Source: a virus
DNA: 36,768 nt
Strand: one strand, 5' to 3'
Virus record (IMG/VR): IMGVR_UViG_3300013119_000370
Location: 1-36,768 of that record
Position 1 is the stretch's first letter; every line of letters starts with the position of its first letter. Both the position numbers and the translations under genes were made by a program. A model generated the notes under the pieces. The model ran no database searches and was not told the DNA's origin. It worked only from the letters and a program-made list of their open reading frames with translations. Of the stretch, positions 12,772 to 21,232 are shown piece after piece.

Positions 12772-13166
12772 CAGAGTGGAACACTGACGTGGACAATGCG
12801 CCGCTAGAGAAGGGCCTCTTAGTTACAATCGACCGTGGGGACGGTTCGCGGTTTGTGCCGCGCTGGTGTGCCTACCGCTCATGCACATCGTCCGCCTGGA
12901 GGTCTGCCAATAGAGACATCGGCATCATTCTGCCACCGCTGCGCGTGGTTGCCTACATGGAACAACCCGAGCCGCACATGCCGCCTAATCCGATTGCAGA
13001 GAAGGCAAGGCGCATAGCAACCGAGTGCGCCGTGTTGGCCCCGCAGAGCGGTGAGATGGTGAGCCTTACTATGACCAAGCTAGACATGGCGCTAGGTACG
13101 CTGATGAAGATCAAGCGCATGGCGACTGAGTTGGCAGAGGAAGTGGAGAATGGCCGTCACAAATAG
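12768..13166 (+). CDS. hypothetical protein
   Basis: A 132-residue protein coupled to paralogue B by ATGA. The first 70 residues look like a small beta-domain (APLEKGLLVTIDRGDGSRFV, then WCAYRS and a proline-rich turn at ILPPLRVVAYME), loosely like the DUF551 class. The last 60 are helical (NPIAEKARRIATECAVL, KLDMALGTLMKIKRMATELA). Family assignment is weak. No motif points to an activity. It is the last gene before the glycosidase-like gene. Confidence 0.6.
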   Translation: MTEWNTDVDNAPLEKGLLVTIDRGDGSRFVPRWCAYRSCTSSAWRSANRDIGIILPPLRVVAYMEQPEPHMPPNPIAEKARRIATECAVLAPQSGEMVSLTMTKLDMALGTLMKIKRMATELAEEVENGRHK

Positions 13167-13209
13167 TGCCCTGACATCTACGGAATGACAGTAGGCTAGG
13201 GAGGGCTAC

Positions 13210-14232
13210 ATGGCTAAGTTCTGGACGTGGGAGTTCGGCGGATCGGGCCACAGGATCAATGACAGCGCAGAACGCTTTGACATTGTGATGACACCTCGAG
13301 CGCCTACACACACAAAGCCGGGCGCAATCGTGCTGCTGCCCCAAGGATTGCAGACGGTCTGGTATTGGCCCGAGCGTGATGACCCGTTGCCTAACTGGGA
13401 ACCTGACCGCTCGCTTACCAGACACGCGCTTGACCAAGGCGCGCTACTGCATGATGAGCATGGCGACCTTGTCCCTGGTTGGGGCGGGCCTGGGTGCGAC
13501 CGCTATGCGGTTGACCTAGGGCTGCTGCAGGCTGGCGTGGTCATGCGCATCATTGCAGACCACGACGATGTGCAGGACTGGTGCGACGGCATACACTTTG
13601 AGGATCTGGCCTATAACCCGCATTCTGCATGGCTGCGCTATGTGCCCAACCTCGAGCTCTGGCGTGCGAGCTTTCATCGCATGGTGCAGGCTGCCACGCG
13701 GCGCATTGCTATGCGGACATGCAATGCTTTCCACGGCTACTACTTTCCGCCCACCTATCTGCGAGCCTTCTGGATGCAGAAGCTAGAGGGCTTCCTGTTC
13801 AAAGACTTTGAGTCTGAGGTTGATAGCCGTGACCAGGACTACGGCAAGCTCTTGCGCTGGCGTCATTGGGGCGCTGCCTGCCGGCGGCACCCGGCGATGC
13901 TAGAGGGCTTCTGCCAGCCTGGCTGGAATGACGCAAAGAGAGCGCAGTATTTGCGGCTCGGCTCTGCCACGGCTGACCTATTCGATGCGCACTGGATGGC
14001 GTGGGCACATCCCAGCATGAGTCGCTACAAGGAGGGCGCGGTCTGGTGCGAGTTCTACGATGAGTTGATCGAGCTAGGCGAACCAGTGGCAGAGCGCGAG
14101 TTCACCGTGATCCCCACGCGGCTATTCAGCCGAGAGCATGAGCACGGCCGGGTGCTGGTCAATCCCAAGCCCGAGCCGGTGGCCTGGCGCGGCGTGACCG
14201 TGCCTGCGCTGGATGCGGTGATAGTGAGATAG
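13210..14232 (+). CDS. glycoside-hydrolase-like TIM-barrel protein
   Basis: A 340-residue protein with GGAGGG before the ATG. The pattern recalls putative glycoside hydrolases of the GHL15 type: strand-acid turns such as DGIHFEDLAYN (126-136) and KLEGFLFKDFE (191-201), many Trp residues, a helical LGSATADLFDAHWMAW segment, then YDELIELGEPV and a C-terminal sandwich signature RLFSREHEHGRVLVNPKPEP. No signal peptide. It sits between early genes and the packaging module, outside the tail genes, so it may act in the cell or alter host polysaccharide during lysogeny. The catalytic residues are not certain. Confidence 0.5.
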   Translation: MAKFWTWEFGGSGHRINDSAERFDIVMTPRAPTHTKPGAIVLLPQGLQTVWYWPERDDPLPNWEPDRSLTRHALDQGALLHDEHGDLVPGWGGPGCDRYAVDLGLLQAGVVMRIIADHDDVQDWCDGIHFEDLAYNPHSAWLRYVPNLELWRASFHRMVQAATRRIAMRTCNAFHGYYFPPTYLRAFWMQKLEGFLFKDFESEVDSRDQDYGKLLRWRHWGAACRRHPAMLEGFCQPGWNDAKRAQYLRLGSATADLFDAHWMAWAHPSMSRYKEGAVWCEFYDELIELGEPVAEREFTVIPTRLFSREHEHGRVLVNPKPEPVAWRGVTVPALDAVIVR

Positions 14233-14244
14233 GAGGGGCAGGAG

Positions 14245-14532
14245 ATGAGCACCGGATGGTTCGGACTGGTTGAGGCATTCAGGGCGGCTGCAGAGATGTC
14301 GCGCAACTGTGCACAACTTGGCGTGCTGCTCAAGCAAGAGCCACCGACACATGATGATCTAATTGACCTGAGCGACTTGTGTGTTGACGCAGCGGCCAAG
14401 GGTGAGCGCCAGTGCAGCGTGTCAACTCAGGCGCTTGCGCGGATCCTGATGGATTACCTGAACATTCACGAGGCATGGCACCGCCGGGCATGGCGGAAGG
14501 CGTGCGCGTGGCTGGACAGTTTGTTCACTTAG
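14245..14532 (+). CDS. small hypothetical protein
   Basis: A 95-residue helical protein with a good GGAG ribosome site just before ATG 14245. It contains WFGLVEAFRAAAEMSRNCAQ, an acidic middle (PPTHDDLIDLSDLCVD) and a Trp/Arg-rich end (HEAWHRRAWRKACAWLDSLF). No family recognised. It follows the glycosidase-like gene after 12 bases and is the last gene before the noncoding packaging region. Confidence 0.6.
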   Translation: MSTGWFGLVEAFRAAAEMSRNCAQLGVLLKQEPPTHDDLIDLSDLCVDAAAKGERQCSVSTQALARILMDYLNIHEAWHRRAWRKACAWLDSLFT

Positions 14533-14679
14533 CGGGGTGGTGTTATTAAGTACCCATAGGGGGGCAGATCCTTGGGCCAACAACAGATGACCTACGCGCC
14601 CGGGCCGGACGCAGGTTTTTCCTCACTTTGGGGGGCCGGGTGCCGCTGTGTGCGCCCGGCCCGGGGGAGGTGTTATTAA
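14533..14679. other. noncoding packaging region, candidate cos/pac
   Basis: This 147-base gap lies just upstream of the HNH and terminase genes, where HK97-like phages carry cos. It is framed by a 13-bp direct repeat GGTGTTATTAAGT (14539-14551 and 14669-14681). It contains the GC-rich GCGCCCGGGCCGGACGC (14596-14612) and a strong hairpin, GGGCCGGGTGC (14633-14643) with GCGCCCGGCCC (14652-14662). The cut position cannot be seen. The same hairpin may end upstream transcripts. Confidence 0.5.
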
Positions 14680-15123
14680 GTGCCGCTGAAACCTAAGCAG
14701 CCCTGCAAGCATCCGCGCTGCCCGGCGCTTGTGCCGGTCGGCGTGCGCTACTGCGCCCGGCATTCTGAGATTGACCCGCCTGCGCCGTGCCGGGAGCCGG
14801 GCTGCCCTGAGTTGGTCAAGCCGCCGGACCGCTACTGCGCGGCGCACCAAGCCGAGAAGGCAGAAGCCTATGACCGCGCCAGGGGCACCACGGCAGAGCG
14901 TGGCTATGGCGCCGCGTGGCAGCGTGTGCGCCGCTGGTATCTGGCCGAGTATCCGCTCTGCGAGGTTTGCGAAGCCGCCGGGCGCGTCAAGGCTGCAGAG
15001 CAGGTTCACCATATCAGCCACGACACCCGCAACAATTCGCCGGACAACCTGCAGGCAGTCTGCGTGCCGTGCCACCGGCAGCTAGAGCGTGACTATCAGA
15101 AGGGGAGGCAACATGGCAGATAG
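14680..15123 (+). CDS. HNH endonuclease
   Basis: A 147-residue nuclease starting at GTG 14680 behind GGGGGAGG. Residues 9-56 hold two similar Cys3His motifs (C9, C14, C25, H28 and C37, C42, C53, H56). The C-terminal HNH domain has zinc knuckles C94-x2-C97 and C128-x2-C131, the HH pair at 110-111 (EQVHHISH), N123 (DNLQ) and H132 (CHRQL). In HK97-like phages an HNH protein next to the terminase stimulates cos cleavage by the large subunit. The duplicated N-terminal zinc motif is an addition to the minimal enzyme. It overlaps the small-terminase start. Confidence 0.9.
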   Translation: MPLKPKQPCKHPRCPALVPVGVRYCARHSEIDPPAPCREPGCPELVKPPDRYCAAHQAEKAEAYDRARGTTAERGYGAAWQRVRRWYLAEYPLCEVCEAAGRVKAAEQVHHISHDTRNNSPDNLQAVCVPCHRQLERDYQKGRQHGR

Positions 15124-15481
15124 GATGCCCGTGCCCAAGGGACTCGACGCAGAAGCCAAGAAGATGTGGCGGCGGGTGGTCAAAGACCTCAAGCCCAAGG
15201 GCCTTATCACGCCATCTGACGCCATCGCGCTCGAGATGCTATGCCGGGCCTTTGCAAGCTGGCGCGCCGCCGCCCAGGAGGTGCAAGATCAAGGCGCCAA
15301 TCTAGTCAGCCTGACGCCTAACGGCTATGAGGCCGCAAGCCCCTGGGTGGCTATCGAGCGCACCGAGTATGACAAGCTCTACAAGATGCTGAAAGAATTT
15401 GCGCTGACGCCGGTGCGCCGTGGCAGGGTGACGCCGGCCGAAGGTACGGATGATGACCCGATGACCGGACTGCTGGACTAG
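15113..15481 (+). CDS. terS: terminase small subunit, P27-like
   Basis: A 122-residue protein. GGGGAGG supports ATG 15113 over the upstream frame start at 15089. The helical N-terminal part (GLDAEAKKMWRRVVKDLKPK, LITPSDAIALEMLCRAFASW) and the region around SLTPNGYEAASPWVAIE match the P27 family, which recognises phage DNA and hands it to the large subunit. It overlaps the HNH gene by 11 bases and is followed after 25 bases by the large subunit, the standard packaging order. Confidence 0.9.
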   Translation: MADRMPVPKGLDAEAKKMWRRVVKDLKPKGLITPSDAIALEMLCRAFASWRAAAQEVQDQGANLVSLTPNGYEAASPWVAIERTEYDKLYKMLKEFALTPVRRGRVTPAEGTDDDPMTGLLD

Positions 15482-15506
15482 AGACCCCTAGGAAGGCAAG
15501 CCCTGC

Positions 15507-17072
15507 GTGGGCAAGATCGACACCGCCGCCGCAGGCAAGGCCCTGCAGTTTGTGCGGCAACTCAAGCATACTAAAGGCCGCTGGGCGGGCCAACGCTTCC
15601 AGGTGCTACCGTGGCAGGCCGAGCTCTTGCGTGCGCTATTCGGCACGCTCAAGCCGAACGGCTTCCGGCAATACAAGACCTGCTACTGCGAGATCCCGAA
15701 GAAAAACGGCAAGAGCGAGCTTGCCGCAGCCGTGGCCCTGAAGCTGCTATTTGCCGATAATGAGCCGGGCGCGGAGATATTCTCAGCGGCGGCCGACCGC
15801 GATCAAGCCGCTATCGTGTTCAATGTCGCAAAGCAGATGGTGAAGGATGCGCCAGCCTTGGCGGCTAAGGCCAAGATCGTAGACAGCAAGAAAACCATTC
15901 ACGTCAAGAGCACCGGCAGCTTCTACAAGTGCCTCAGCGCCGAAGCCTACACCAAGCACGGCCTCAACGTACACGGCGTGATATTCGATGAGCTGCACGC
16001 GCAGCCGACCCGTGAGCTTTGGGATGTGCTCACCGTAGGCTCAGGCGATGCCCGGCAGCAGCCGCTTTACTTTGCCATTACCACGGCGGGCTATGATCGG
16101 CAGTCGATTTGTTGGGAGATCCACGAGCATGCGCGCCAGGTGGCCGAGGGCATCATTGACGATCCTACATTTCTGCCGGTTCTCTTTGCGGCAGATGATG
16201 ATGCCGATTGGGAAGATCCTGCAGTCTGGGCGGCCTGCAACCCGTCCCTGATACTTGAGGAAGGCGGGCCGGGCATCATCACGATGGAGAAGGTGCAGGA
16301 AGCATACCAGCAGGCCCTTGCCCGCCCGGCAGAAGAGAACAGCTTTCGCAGGCTCAGGCTCAACCAGTGGGTGCGCCAGGAGACGCGCTGGCTGCGTATG
16401 GGCGATTGGGATGCGTCGGCCGGCAAGGTTGACCCGAAAGCCCTAGAGGGCCGTGAGTGCTATGCGGGGCTGGATCTAGCGAGCACAACCGACGTTGCCG
16501 CGTTGGTGCTGGTATTCCCGCCGGTTGAGGAAGGCGGGCCGCATGAGGTGCTGCCCTTCTTTTGGATCCCCGAGGAGGCCGTGCGCGAGCGCACAGCGCG
16601 CGACAAGGTGCCCTATGAGCAATGGGTAGACCAAGGCCACGTTATCGCCACCGAGGGCAACGTGATTGATTACCGGCATATTCTCAAGCGCATCCTCGAG
16701 CTGCACAAGGTCTACAACATCAAAGAGGTTGCCTTTGACCGGTGGGGCGCGATTCAGCTAGTGCAGGACCTTGAGGGCGAGGGGCTAACGGTCGTGCCGT
16801 TCGGGCAGGGCTATGCGAGCATGAGCGGGCCGTCTAAGGAAATGGAGAAGCTAGTATTGGGTAAGCACCTAGCCCACGGCGGCAACCCCGTGTTGAGGTG
16901 GATGGCTGACAACGTCATGGTTAAGCAAGATCCAAGCGGCAACATCAAGCCGGACAAAGGCAAGAGCACTGAGAAGATTGACGGCATTGTGGCGACCATC
17001 ATGGCACTAGACCGGTGCATCAGGCATGAGGCAGAGGAGCCGAGCATCTATGAGACCACGCGCACTCTGTAA
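15507..17072 (+). CDS. terL: terminase large subunit
   Basis: A 521-residue DNA-packaging motor, starting at GTG 15507 with AGGAAGG upstream. The ATPase half has the Walker-A-like IPKKNGKSE (63-71) and Walker B VIFDE (158-162). The nuclease half has D323 (YAGLDLAST), D329, D410 (EVAFDRWG) and D491 (EKIDGIVA) as likely metal ligands. The lineage is the HK97/phage_terminase-1 type. It pumps DNA through the portal into the prohead and cuts at cos or pac. Length is normal, and no break is seen. Confidence 0.95.
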   Translation: MGKIDTAAAGKALQFVRQLKHTKGRWAGQRFQVLPWQAELLRALFGTLKPNGFRQYKTCYCEIPKKNGKSELAAAVALKLLFADNEPGAEIFSAAADRDQAAIVFNVAKQMVKDAPALAAKAKIVDSKKTIHVKSTGSFYKCLSAEAYTKHGLNVHGVIFDELHAQPTRELWDVLTVGSGDARQQPLYFAITTAGYDRQSICWEIHEHARQVAEGIIDDPTFLPVLFAADDDADWEDPAVWAACNPSLILEEGGPGIITMEKVQEAYQQALARPAEENSFRRLRLNQWVRQETRWLRMGDWDASAGKVDPKALEGRECYAGLDLASTTDVAALVLVFPPVEEGGPHEVLPFFWIPEEAVRERTARDKVPYEQWVDQGHVIATEGNVIDYRHILKRILELHKVYNIKEVAFDRWGAIQLVQDLEGEGLTVVPFGQGYASMSGPSKEMEKLVLGKHLAHGGNPVLRWMADNVMVKQDPSGNIKPDKGKSTEKIDGIVATIMALDRCIRHEAEEPSIYETTRTL

Positions 17073-17073
17073 G

Positions 17074-17112
17074 AAGTGCGCACTTGCAAAACTCTCACTT
17101 TTGTGTTATAGA
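17074..17112 (+). promoter_or_regulatory. late structural promoter with palindromic operator
   Basis: TTGCAA (17084-17089), a 17-base spacer and TATAGA (17107-17112) preceded by an extended TGT. The perfect 12-bp palindrome AAGTGCGCACTT (17074-17085) overlaps the -35 box by two bases, a good place for a repressor. It would drive the portal-capsid-tail operon. Between here and the portal start lies a short hairpin, CCCCTCTAGGGG (17153-17164). Confidence 0.5.
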
Positions 17113-17174
17113 TAAATCACCCCCGAGTAGACCCCGCCTGACAAACCATTGACCCCTCTAGGGGCGCGTGACGT

Positions 17175-18467
17175 TTGCCGAGCAGCAACGGTTACGGGTG
17201 GCTTACTAGAGCACGACATAGCCTGGGGCATTTGATTGTCCGTGGTACACCACCGCCGGAGCATGATTGGTGGTATGGGCCTGTTCGTGGCAACACGGGC
17301 GGGCTTGCCCTGCATCGTGCTGCAGGTATTGGCGGGCCTGGCTTTGATCTGGACCTTGCCCTGACTGCGGTTTATGGCGCCGTGCGTGTGCTCTCTGGCG
17401 ACAATTCCGCGCAGCCCATTCACTTGCTTGAGGACACTGGCAACGGTCGCACCCGCGTGCGCTCACACTCGCTGTATGACGTTCTGCGCTATGCGCCCAA
17501 CCCTGAGATGAGCGCCACCGATCTGCGCAAAACCTGGCTGGTTGGTCTCTGCCTGCGCGGCAATGCCTATACGTTTATCGAGCGCAATACCTATGACCGG
17601 CCCATCGGACTCTGGCCGCTTGAGCCTGACCGCGTGACACCAGTGCGCGATGCGGATGGCGAGCTTGCCTATGAGTACCACGCAGGCGGTGGCAACATCC
17701 GCACGCTCAAGCAGAGCGAGGTGCTGCACTTCAAGGGTGTTTGCACCGATGGCCTAACTGGCTTGTCGCCTATCACTGTGCTCTATGGGCCGCTTGATGC
17801 TGCCCGGCTGGCAGAGGAGCAAGCGCGCCGTGCGTTTGACGGCAGTAACCAGCGGCTATTCTTTGAGACCGAGGAGAAGCTAACCGCAGAGACCCGCGAT
17901 GAGCTGAGTGAAAGCTATCACAAGAAGTACGCAGGACCGGCCAATGCGGGCAAGGTGCCCTTCCTCGGGTGGGGCCTCAAGGCCAAAACCCTCAGCATCT
18001 CACCTGCCGATCTGCAGCTTCTTGAGTCGCGCAAGTATGATGCGCAGTCGATCTGCATGGCAGCCTTTGGCGTGCCGGGCTTCCGCTGCGGCATTGCCGC
18101 AGATAAGACAGAGACCTTCGCCAGCATTGACGCGCACCAGCTTGCCTATGCGATCTATACCATGCTGCCCATCAACGTCGGCATTGAGCAAGAGCTCATG
18201 CGCAAGCTCTTGACGCGCAAGGAACGCGAGACGCTTGCCATTGAACACCTGATGGACGGGCTGCTGCGGGCTGACCCCAAAACCCAGAGCGAGATTCTAA
18301 GCCAGGGCGTGATGCACGGGCGGCTTATGCCTAACGAGGTCCGCGATATGGACAACCGTGGCCGCCTCGGGCCGGAAGGCGACAGGGCCTATATGCCCAG
18401 CACGATGGTGCCGATGGGCTATCACCCTGATGCGAAAGACAGCGACGAAGGGACAAGCGATGAGTAA
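17175..18467 (+). CDS. portal protein, HK97 type
   Basis: A 430-residue portal subunit; twelve copies would form the vertex ring through which DNA enters and leaves. The sequence fits the HK97 portal family from about residue 50 (DLDLALTAVYGAVRVLSGDN) through GLWPLEPDRVTPVRDADGEL and the helical stem region to a C-terminal KTETFASIDAHQLAYAIYTM. The start is uncertain: TTG 17175 is the first in-frame start, with AGGGGC nine bases before it. It overlaps the protease gene by eight bases. Confidence 0.92.
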   Translation: MPSSNGYGWLTRARHSLGHLIVRGTPPPEHDWWYGPVRGNTGGLALHRAAGIGGPGFDLDLALTAVYGAVRVLSGDNSAQPIHLLEDTGNGRTRVRSHSLYDVLRYAPNPEMSATDLRKTWLVGLCLRGNAYTFIERNTYDRPIGLWPLEPDRVTPVRDADGELAYEYHAGGGNIRTLKQSEVLHFKGVCTDGLTGLSPITVLYGPLDAARLAEEQARRAFDGSNQRLFFETEEKLTAETRDELSESYHKKYAGPANAGKVPFLGWGLKAKTLSISPADLQLLESRKYDAQSICMAAFGVPGFRCGIAADKTETFASIDAHQLAYAIYTMLPINVGIEQELMRKLLTRKERETLAIEHLMDGLLRADPKTQSEILSQGVMHGRLMPNEVRDMDNRGRLGPEGDRAYMPSTMVPMGYHPDAKDSDEGTSDE

Positions 18468-19365
18468 GCAACTTGGGGGTGGCATTGAGCTGCGGGGTGG
18501 GTGGTCTCAAGGGCCAGCCCAAAACAACAAAACCGACACGCCGCCCCCACACAGGCCCGAGCAACGCAGGGCCTATGAGCTTGAGTGCCGCGCAGAGGAT
18601 GACGGCAATCTGGTGCAGATCGACGGCTATGCAGCCGTGTTTGATGTTGCGTCAGGGCCGATCCTGGAGGCGTGGGGCATTGAAGAGGTTATCAAGTCCG
18701 GCGCATTCAGTAAGACCATCGGCGAGGCCGATGTGCGCGCACTATTCAACCATGATGCCGACATGGTCATTGCCAGGGCAAAGCCGCCTGCAGGCTTCCT
18801 GCCAACGCTTGAGCTTGAGGAAGATGGCACGGGCCTGATGTTCAAGGCGTCGGGTGACACGCGCATTAGCTACGTGAACGATCTGGCCGTGAGTATCAGC
18901 CGGGGCGACATTAGCCAGGCATCGTTTGCCTTTGTGCCAGTGCAGGAACGCTGGACCGACAGAGGCAAGGATGAGCCGCTACTGCGTGAGATTCTTGAGG
19001 TCAAGCTCTATGACGTTAGCCCGGTGACGTATCCGGCCTATGAGCAGACTTCCATCTGGTTGACCCCTAGAAGCATTGAGCAAATTGCAGAGCTAGAGGC
19101 CAAGGGCAACGGCCATGCCCAGCGGCTAATGGATCTGCTCAACGATACCCAAGGCGACCAAGAGCCGAGAGCAAACGAGCACTCAACTGAGCCGGACCCG
19201 CAAGCCGGGCACCACTCGGATGAGCCGCCAACCGACTCCCACTCGGAAGAAGCCCAAGAAGGCAAAACCGAAACTGTGCCGCTATCGCTTGCAAGAGCGC
19301 AGATCGAGTTAGCGCGGCGCATGGGAGGGAACGATGAACGCAACCGAGATGAGGCGGCGAGCTGA
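18460..19365 (+). CDS. prohead protease, HK97 type
   Basis: A 301-residue S78-family serine protease. The longer frame from 18358 lies within the portal gene, so ATG 18460 is chosen. The domain spans about 38-205: GYAAVFDVAS, H98 (RALFNHDAD) and the Ser in GDISQASFAFVP (S155 most likely). The extra 100 residues at the C-terminus are acidic and polar and may act as scaffold. It would trim the capsid protein N-terminus and scaffold before expansion. The capsid gene begins within its last 32 bases. Confidence 0.92.
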   Translation: MSKQLGGGIELRGGWSQGPAQNNKTDTPPPHRPEQRRAYELECRAEDDGNLVQIDGYAAVFDVASGPILEAWGIEEVIKSGAFSKTIGEADVRALFNHDADMVIARAKPPAGFLPTLELEEDGTGLMFKASGDTRISYVNDLAVSISRGDISQASFAFVPVQERWTDRGKDEPLLREILEVKLYDVSPVTYPAYEQTSIWLTPRSIEQIAELEAKGNGHAQRLMDLLNDTQGDQEPRANEHSTEPDPQAGHHSDEPPTDSHSEEAQEGKTETVPLSLARAQIELARRMGGNDERNRDEAAS

Positions 19366-20641
19366 GGAAGTTCTGAAGCGCGCCACCGCGTTGACGGAAA
19401 CGGCCGGCGCTGATGAGCGCGACCTGACCGTTGAGGAACATGAGCAGCTTCAGGCGCACATCAAAGAGCATGATGACTTGCTTGAGCGCGCCAACACCAT
19501 CGACGGCCTAGAGCAGCGCCAGGGCGCCGCGCATGTGCCGGTCAATGATCCACCGCGCCAAAACCCGAGCGGAAACGACCAGCGCGAGAGCCTGAGCATT
19601 GGCGAAGTGCTGCAGATGGCTGCGCGTAGTTCCGGGGACCCGCGCTATCGCAATCTGCCGGTGAGCGGCAAGGTGCTCGCAGCCGAGCAGCGCGCCGTGC
19701 AGGGGCAAAGCGAAGGCACCCCGAGCAAGGGTGGCCATGCGGTTGGCACCGATGACATCAGCACCATTATGGACAAGGTGCATGAGAATACTGACATTCT
19801 CGGCAAATGCACCACGATCACGGTGGGGCCTAATTCCGACAGTATCAGCCTGCCCTACATTGATGAGACCAGCCGGGCGGCTGATAGCCGGTGGGGTGGC
19901 TTGCGTGCCTTTAGGCAAGCCGAAGGCGCAACCATCACGGCCAGCACGACCACGCTGGGCAAGATCACGCTGGAGCTGGAGAACCTGACCGCGCTGGTGC
20001 CGTTCACGGACCAGCTCTTGAAGGATGCCCCGGCGCTCACTTCCTGGGTGCTCCAGACGGTGCCCAAGGAGTTCGCGTTTACGCTGAATGATGAGTTCTT
20101 TAATGGCGACGGCGCCGGTCACATGCTCGGCGTGATGAACAGCCCGGCGCTTGTGACCGTGCCGAAGGAAACCGGACAGACGGCGGCCACGATCAAAGTG
20201 CAGAACATTCTCAAGATGTTCTCACGTTGTTATGGCCCGAGTCGTGCGGGGTCCGCGTGGTATGTCAACCAGGACATTGAGCCTGAGCTCTGGGGCATGA
20301 CCATGCCGGTGGGCACGGGCGGTGCCCCAGTTTACTTGCCGCCGAACGGCCTTGCAGGTGAGCCCTACGGTCGCCTGCTTGGGCGTCCGGTCATTCCGGT
20401 GGAGGCGTGCCAGACGCTTGGCACCACCGGGGACATCGTTCTGTGCAACCCGGAAGAGTACCTGACCATCGAAAAGGGTGGCGTGGACTTTGCCGAGTCG
20501 ATGCACGTTTACTTCACCACCGGCCAGACGTTGTTCCGCTTCGTTATGCGCAACAATGGGCAGCCGTTGTGGAATGATTCGCTTACCCCGTTCAAGGGAA
20601 CGAATACCCAGAGCCCGTTCGTGGCGCTGGCAACCAGGTAG
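19334..20641 (+). CDS. major capsid protein, HK97 fold
   Basis: A 435-residue capsid protein. GGGAGGG before the ATG gives a strong start inside the protease gene. Residues 1-70 are a charged coiled coil (HEQLQAHIKEHDDLLERANT), the delta domain that serves as internal scaffold and is cut away. The HK97 fold follows, with the typical middle GKITLELENLTALVPFTDQL and the end MHVYFTTGQTLFRFVMRNNG. The likely protease site is between residues 70 and 120, but it cannot be placed exactly. Confidence 0.95.
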   Translation: MNATEMRRRAEEVLKRATALTETAGADERDLTVEEHEQLQAHIKEHDDLLERANTIDGLEQRQGAAHVPVNDPPRQNPSGNDQRESLSIGEVLQMAARSSGDPRYRNLPVSGKVLAAEQRAVQGQSEGTPSKGGHAVGTDDISTIMDKVHENTDILGKCTTITVGPNSDSISLPYIDETSRAADSRWGGLRAFRQAEGATITASTTTLGKITLELENLTALVPFTDQLLKDAPALTSWVLQTVPKEFAFTLNDEFFNGDGAGHMLGVMNSPALVTVPKETGQTAATIKVQNILKMFSRCYGPSRAGSAWYVNQDIEPELWGMTMPVGTGGAPVYLPPNGLAGEPYGRLLGRPVIPVEACQTLGTTGDIVLCNPEEYLTIEKGGVDFAESMHVYFTTGQTLFRFVMRNNGQPLWNDSLTPFKGTNTQSPFVALATR

Positions 20642-20659
20642 ATAGGGAGGGCCTAGACA

Positions 20660-21136
20660 ATGGCTAAGTTTATGAGCGAACACCTGCCGGTCTGCGCACT
20701 CCTGCCGCTCGCTGACAGGTGGGATTCTGACCCGGCAACCGATGTCTACAACTTGGCGCTCTATGATGAGATTACGTTTCTTGTCTGTGAGGGTGCCGGT
20801 GGTACGGGCACGACCGTGCTGACGGTGGAAGAGTGTACTTCTGCCGCTGCGGCTGGTGCTACGGCTATCGCATTCAACTATCGCCTCTGCGCGTCGGCCG
20901 GTTCGGCTGATACGTGGGGCGCGTGGACGGCGGCCACGACATCCGGCTACACGACCGTGGCCGGCGCAAACAAGATGGTTGCCATCCGCGTGCGCGGCAA
21001 TGAGCTGAGTGCTGGTAGCAACTATGTGCGCGTGCAGACCACGGAATCGGCTAATGACCCGTGTGACGCGGTCATCATGGCGGTGCTCGGCAAGCCCCGT
21101 TATGCCGAGGATGTGATGCCCACGGCGGTCACCTAG
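20660..21136 (+). CDS. capsid-associated structural protein
   Basis: A 158-residue protein directly after the capsid gene, with GGGAGGG upstream. The beginning MAKFMSEHLPV, the middle ITFLVCEGAGGTGTTVLTVE, DTWGAWTAATTSGYTTVAGA and the end GKPRYAEDVMPTAVT match a family of small beta-rich phage proteins always found beside HK97-like capsids. A decoration or cement role is likely but unproven. No membrane segment or signal. Confidence 0.75.
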   Translation: MAKFMSEHLPVCALLPLADRWDSDPATDVYNLALYDEITFLVCEGAGGTGTTVLTVEECTSAAAAGATAIAFNYRLCASAGSADTWGAWTAATTSGYTTVAGANKMVAIRVRGNELSAGSNYVRVQTTESANDPCDAVIMAVLGKPRYAEDVMPTAVT

Positions 21137-21232
21137 TAACAACCAACCAGGCGGGGCGGGCATTGCCGCCTGCCCTGCCGACCTACCTTGCCGGCCTAGC
21201 CGGTGCCCTGCGGGGCGAGGGGGACAACCGAG
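21137..21232 (+). terminator. structured gap after the capsid genes
   Basis: This 96-base gap is GC-rich with several inverted repeats, such as CCGGCCTAGCCGG around 21191-21203 and a GGCGGGGCGGGC / GCCTGCCCTGCC pair upstream. No T-run is seen. It may lower downstream expression relative to the capsid protein. Weak call. Confidence 0.3.
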
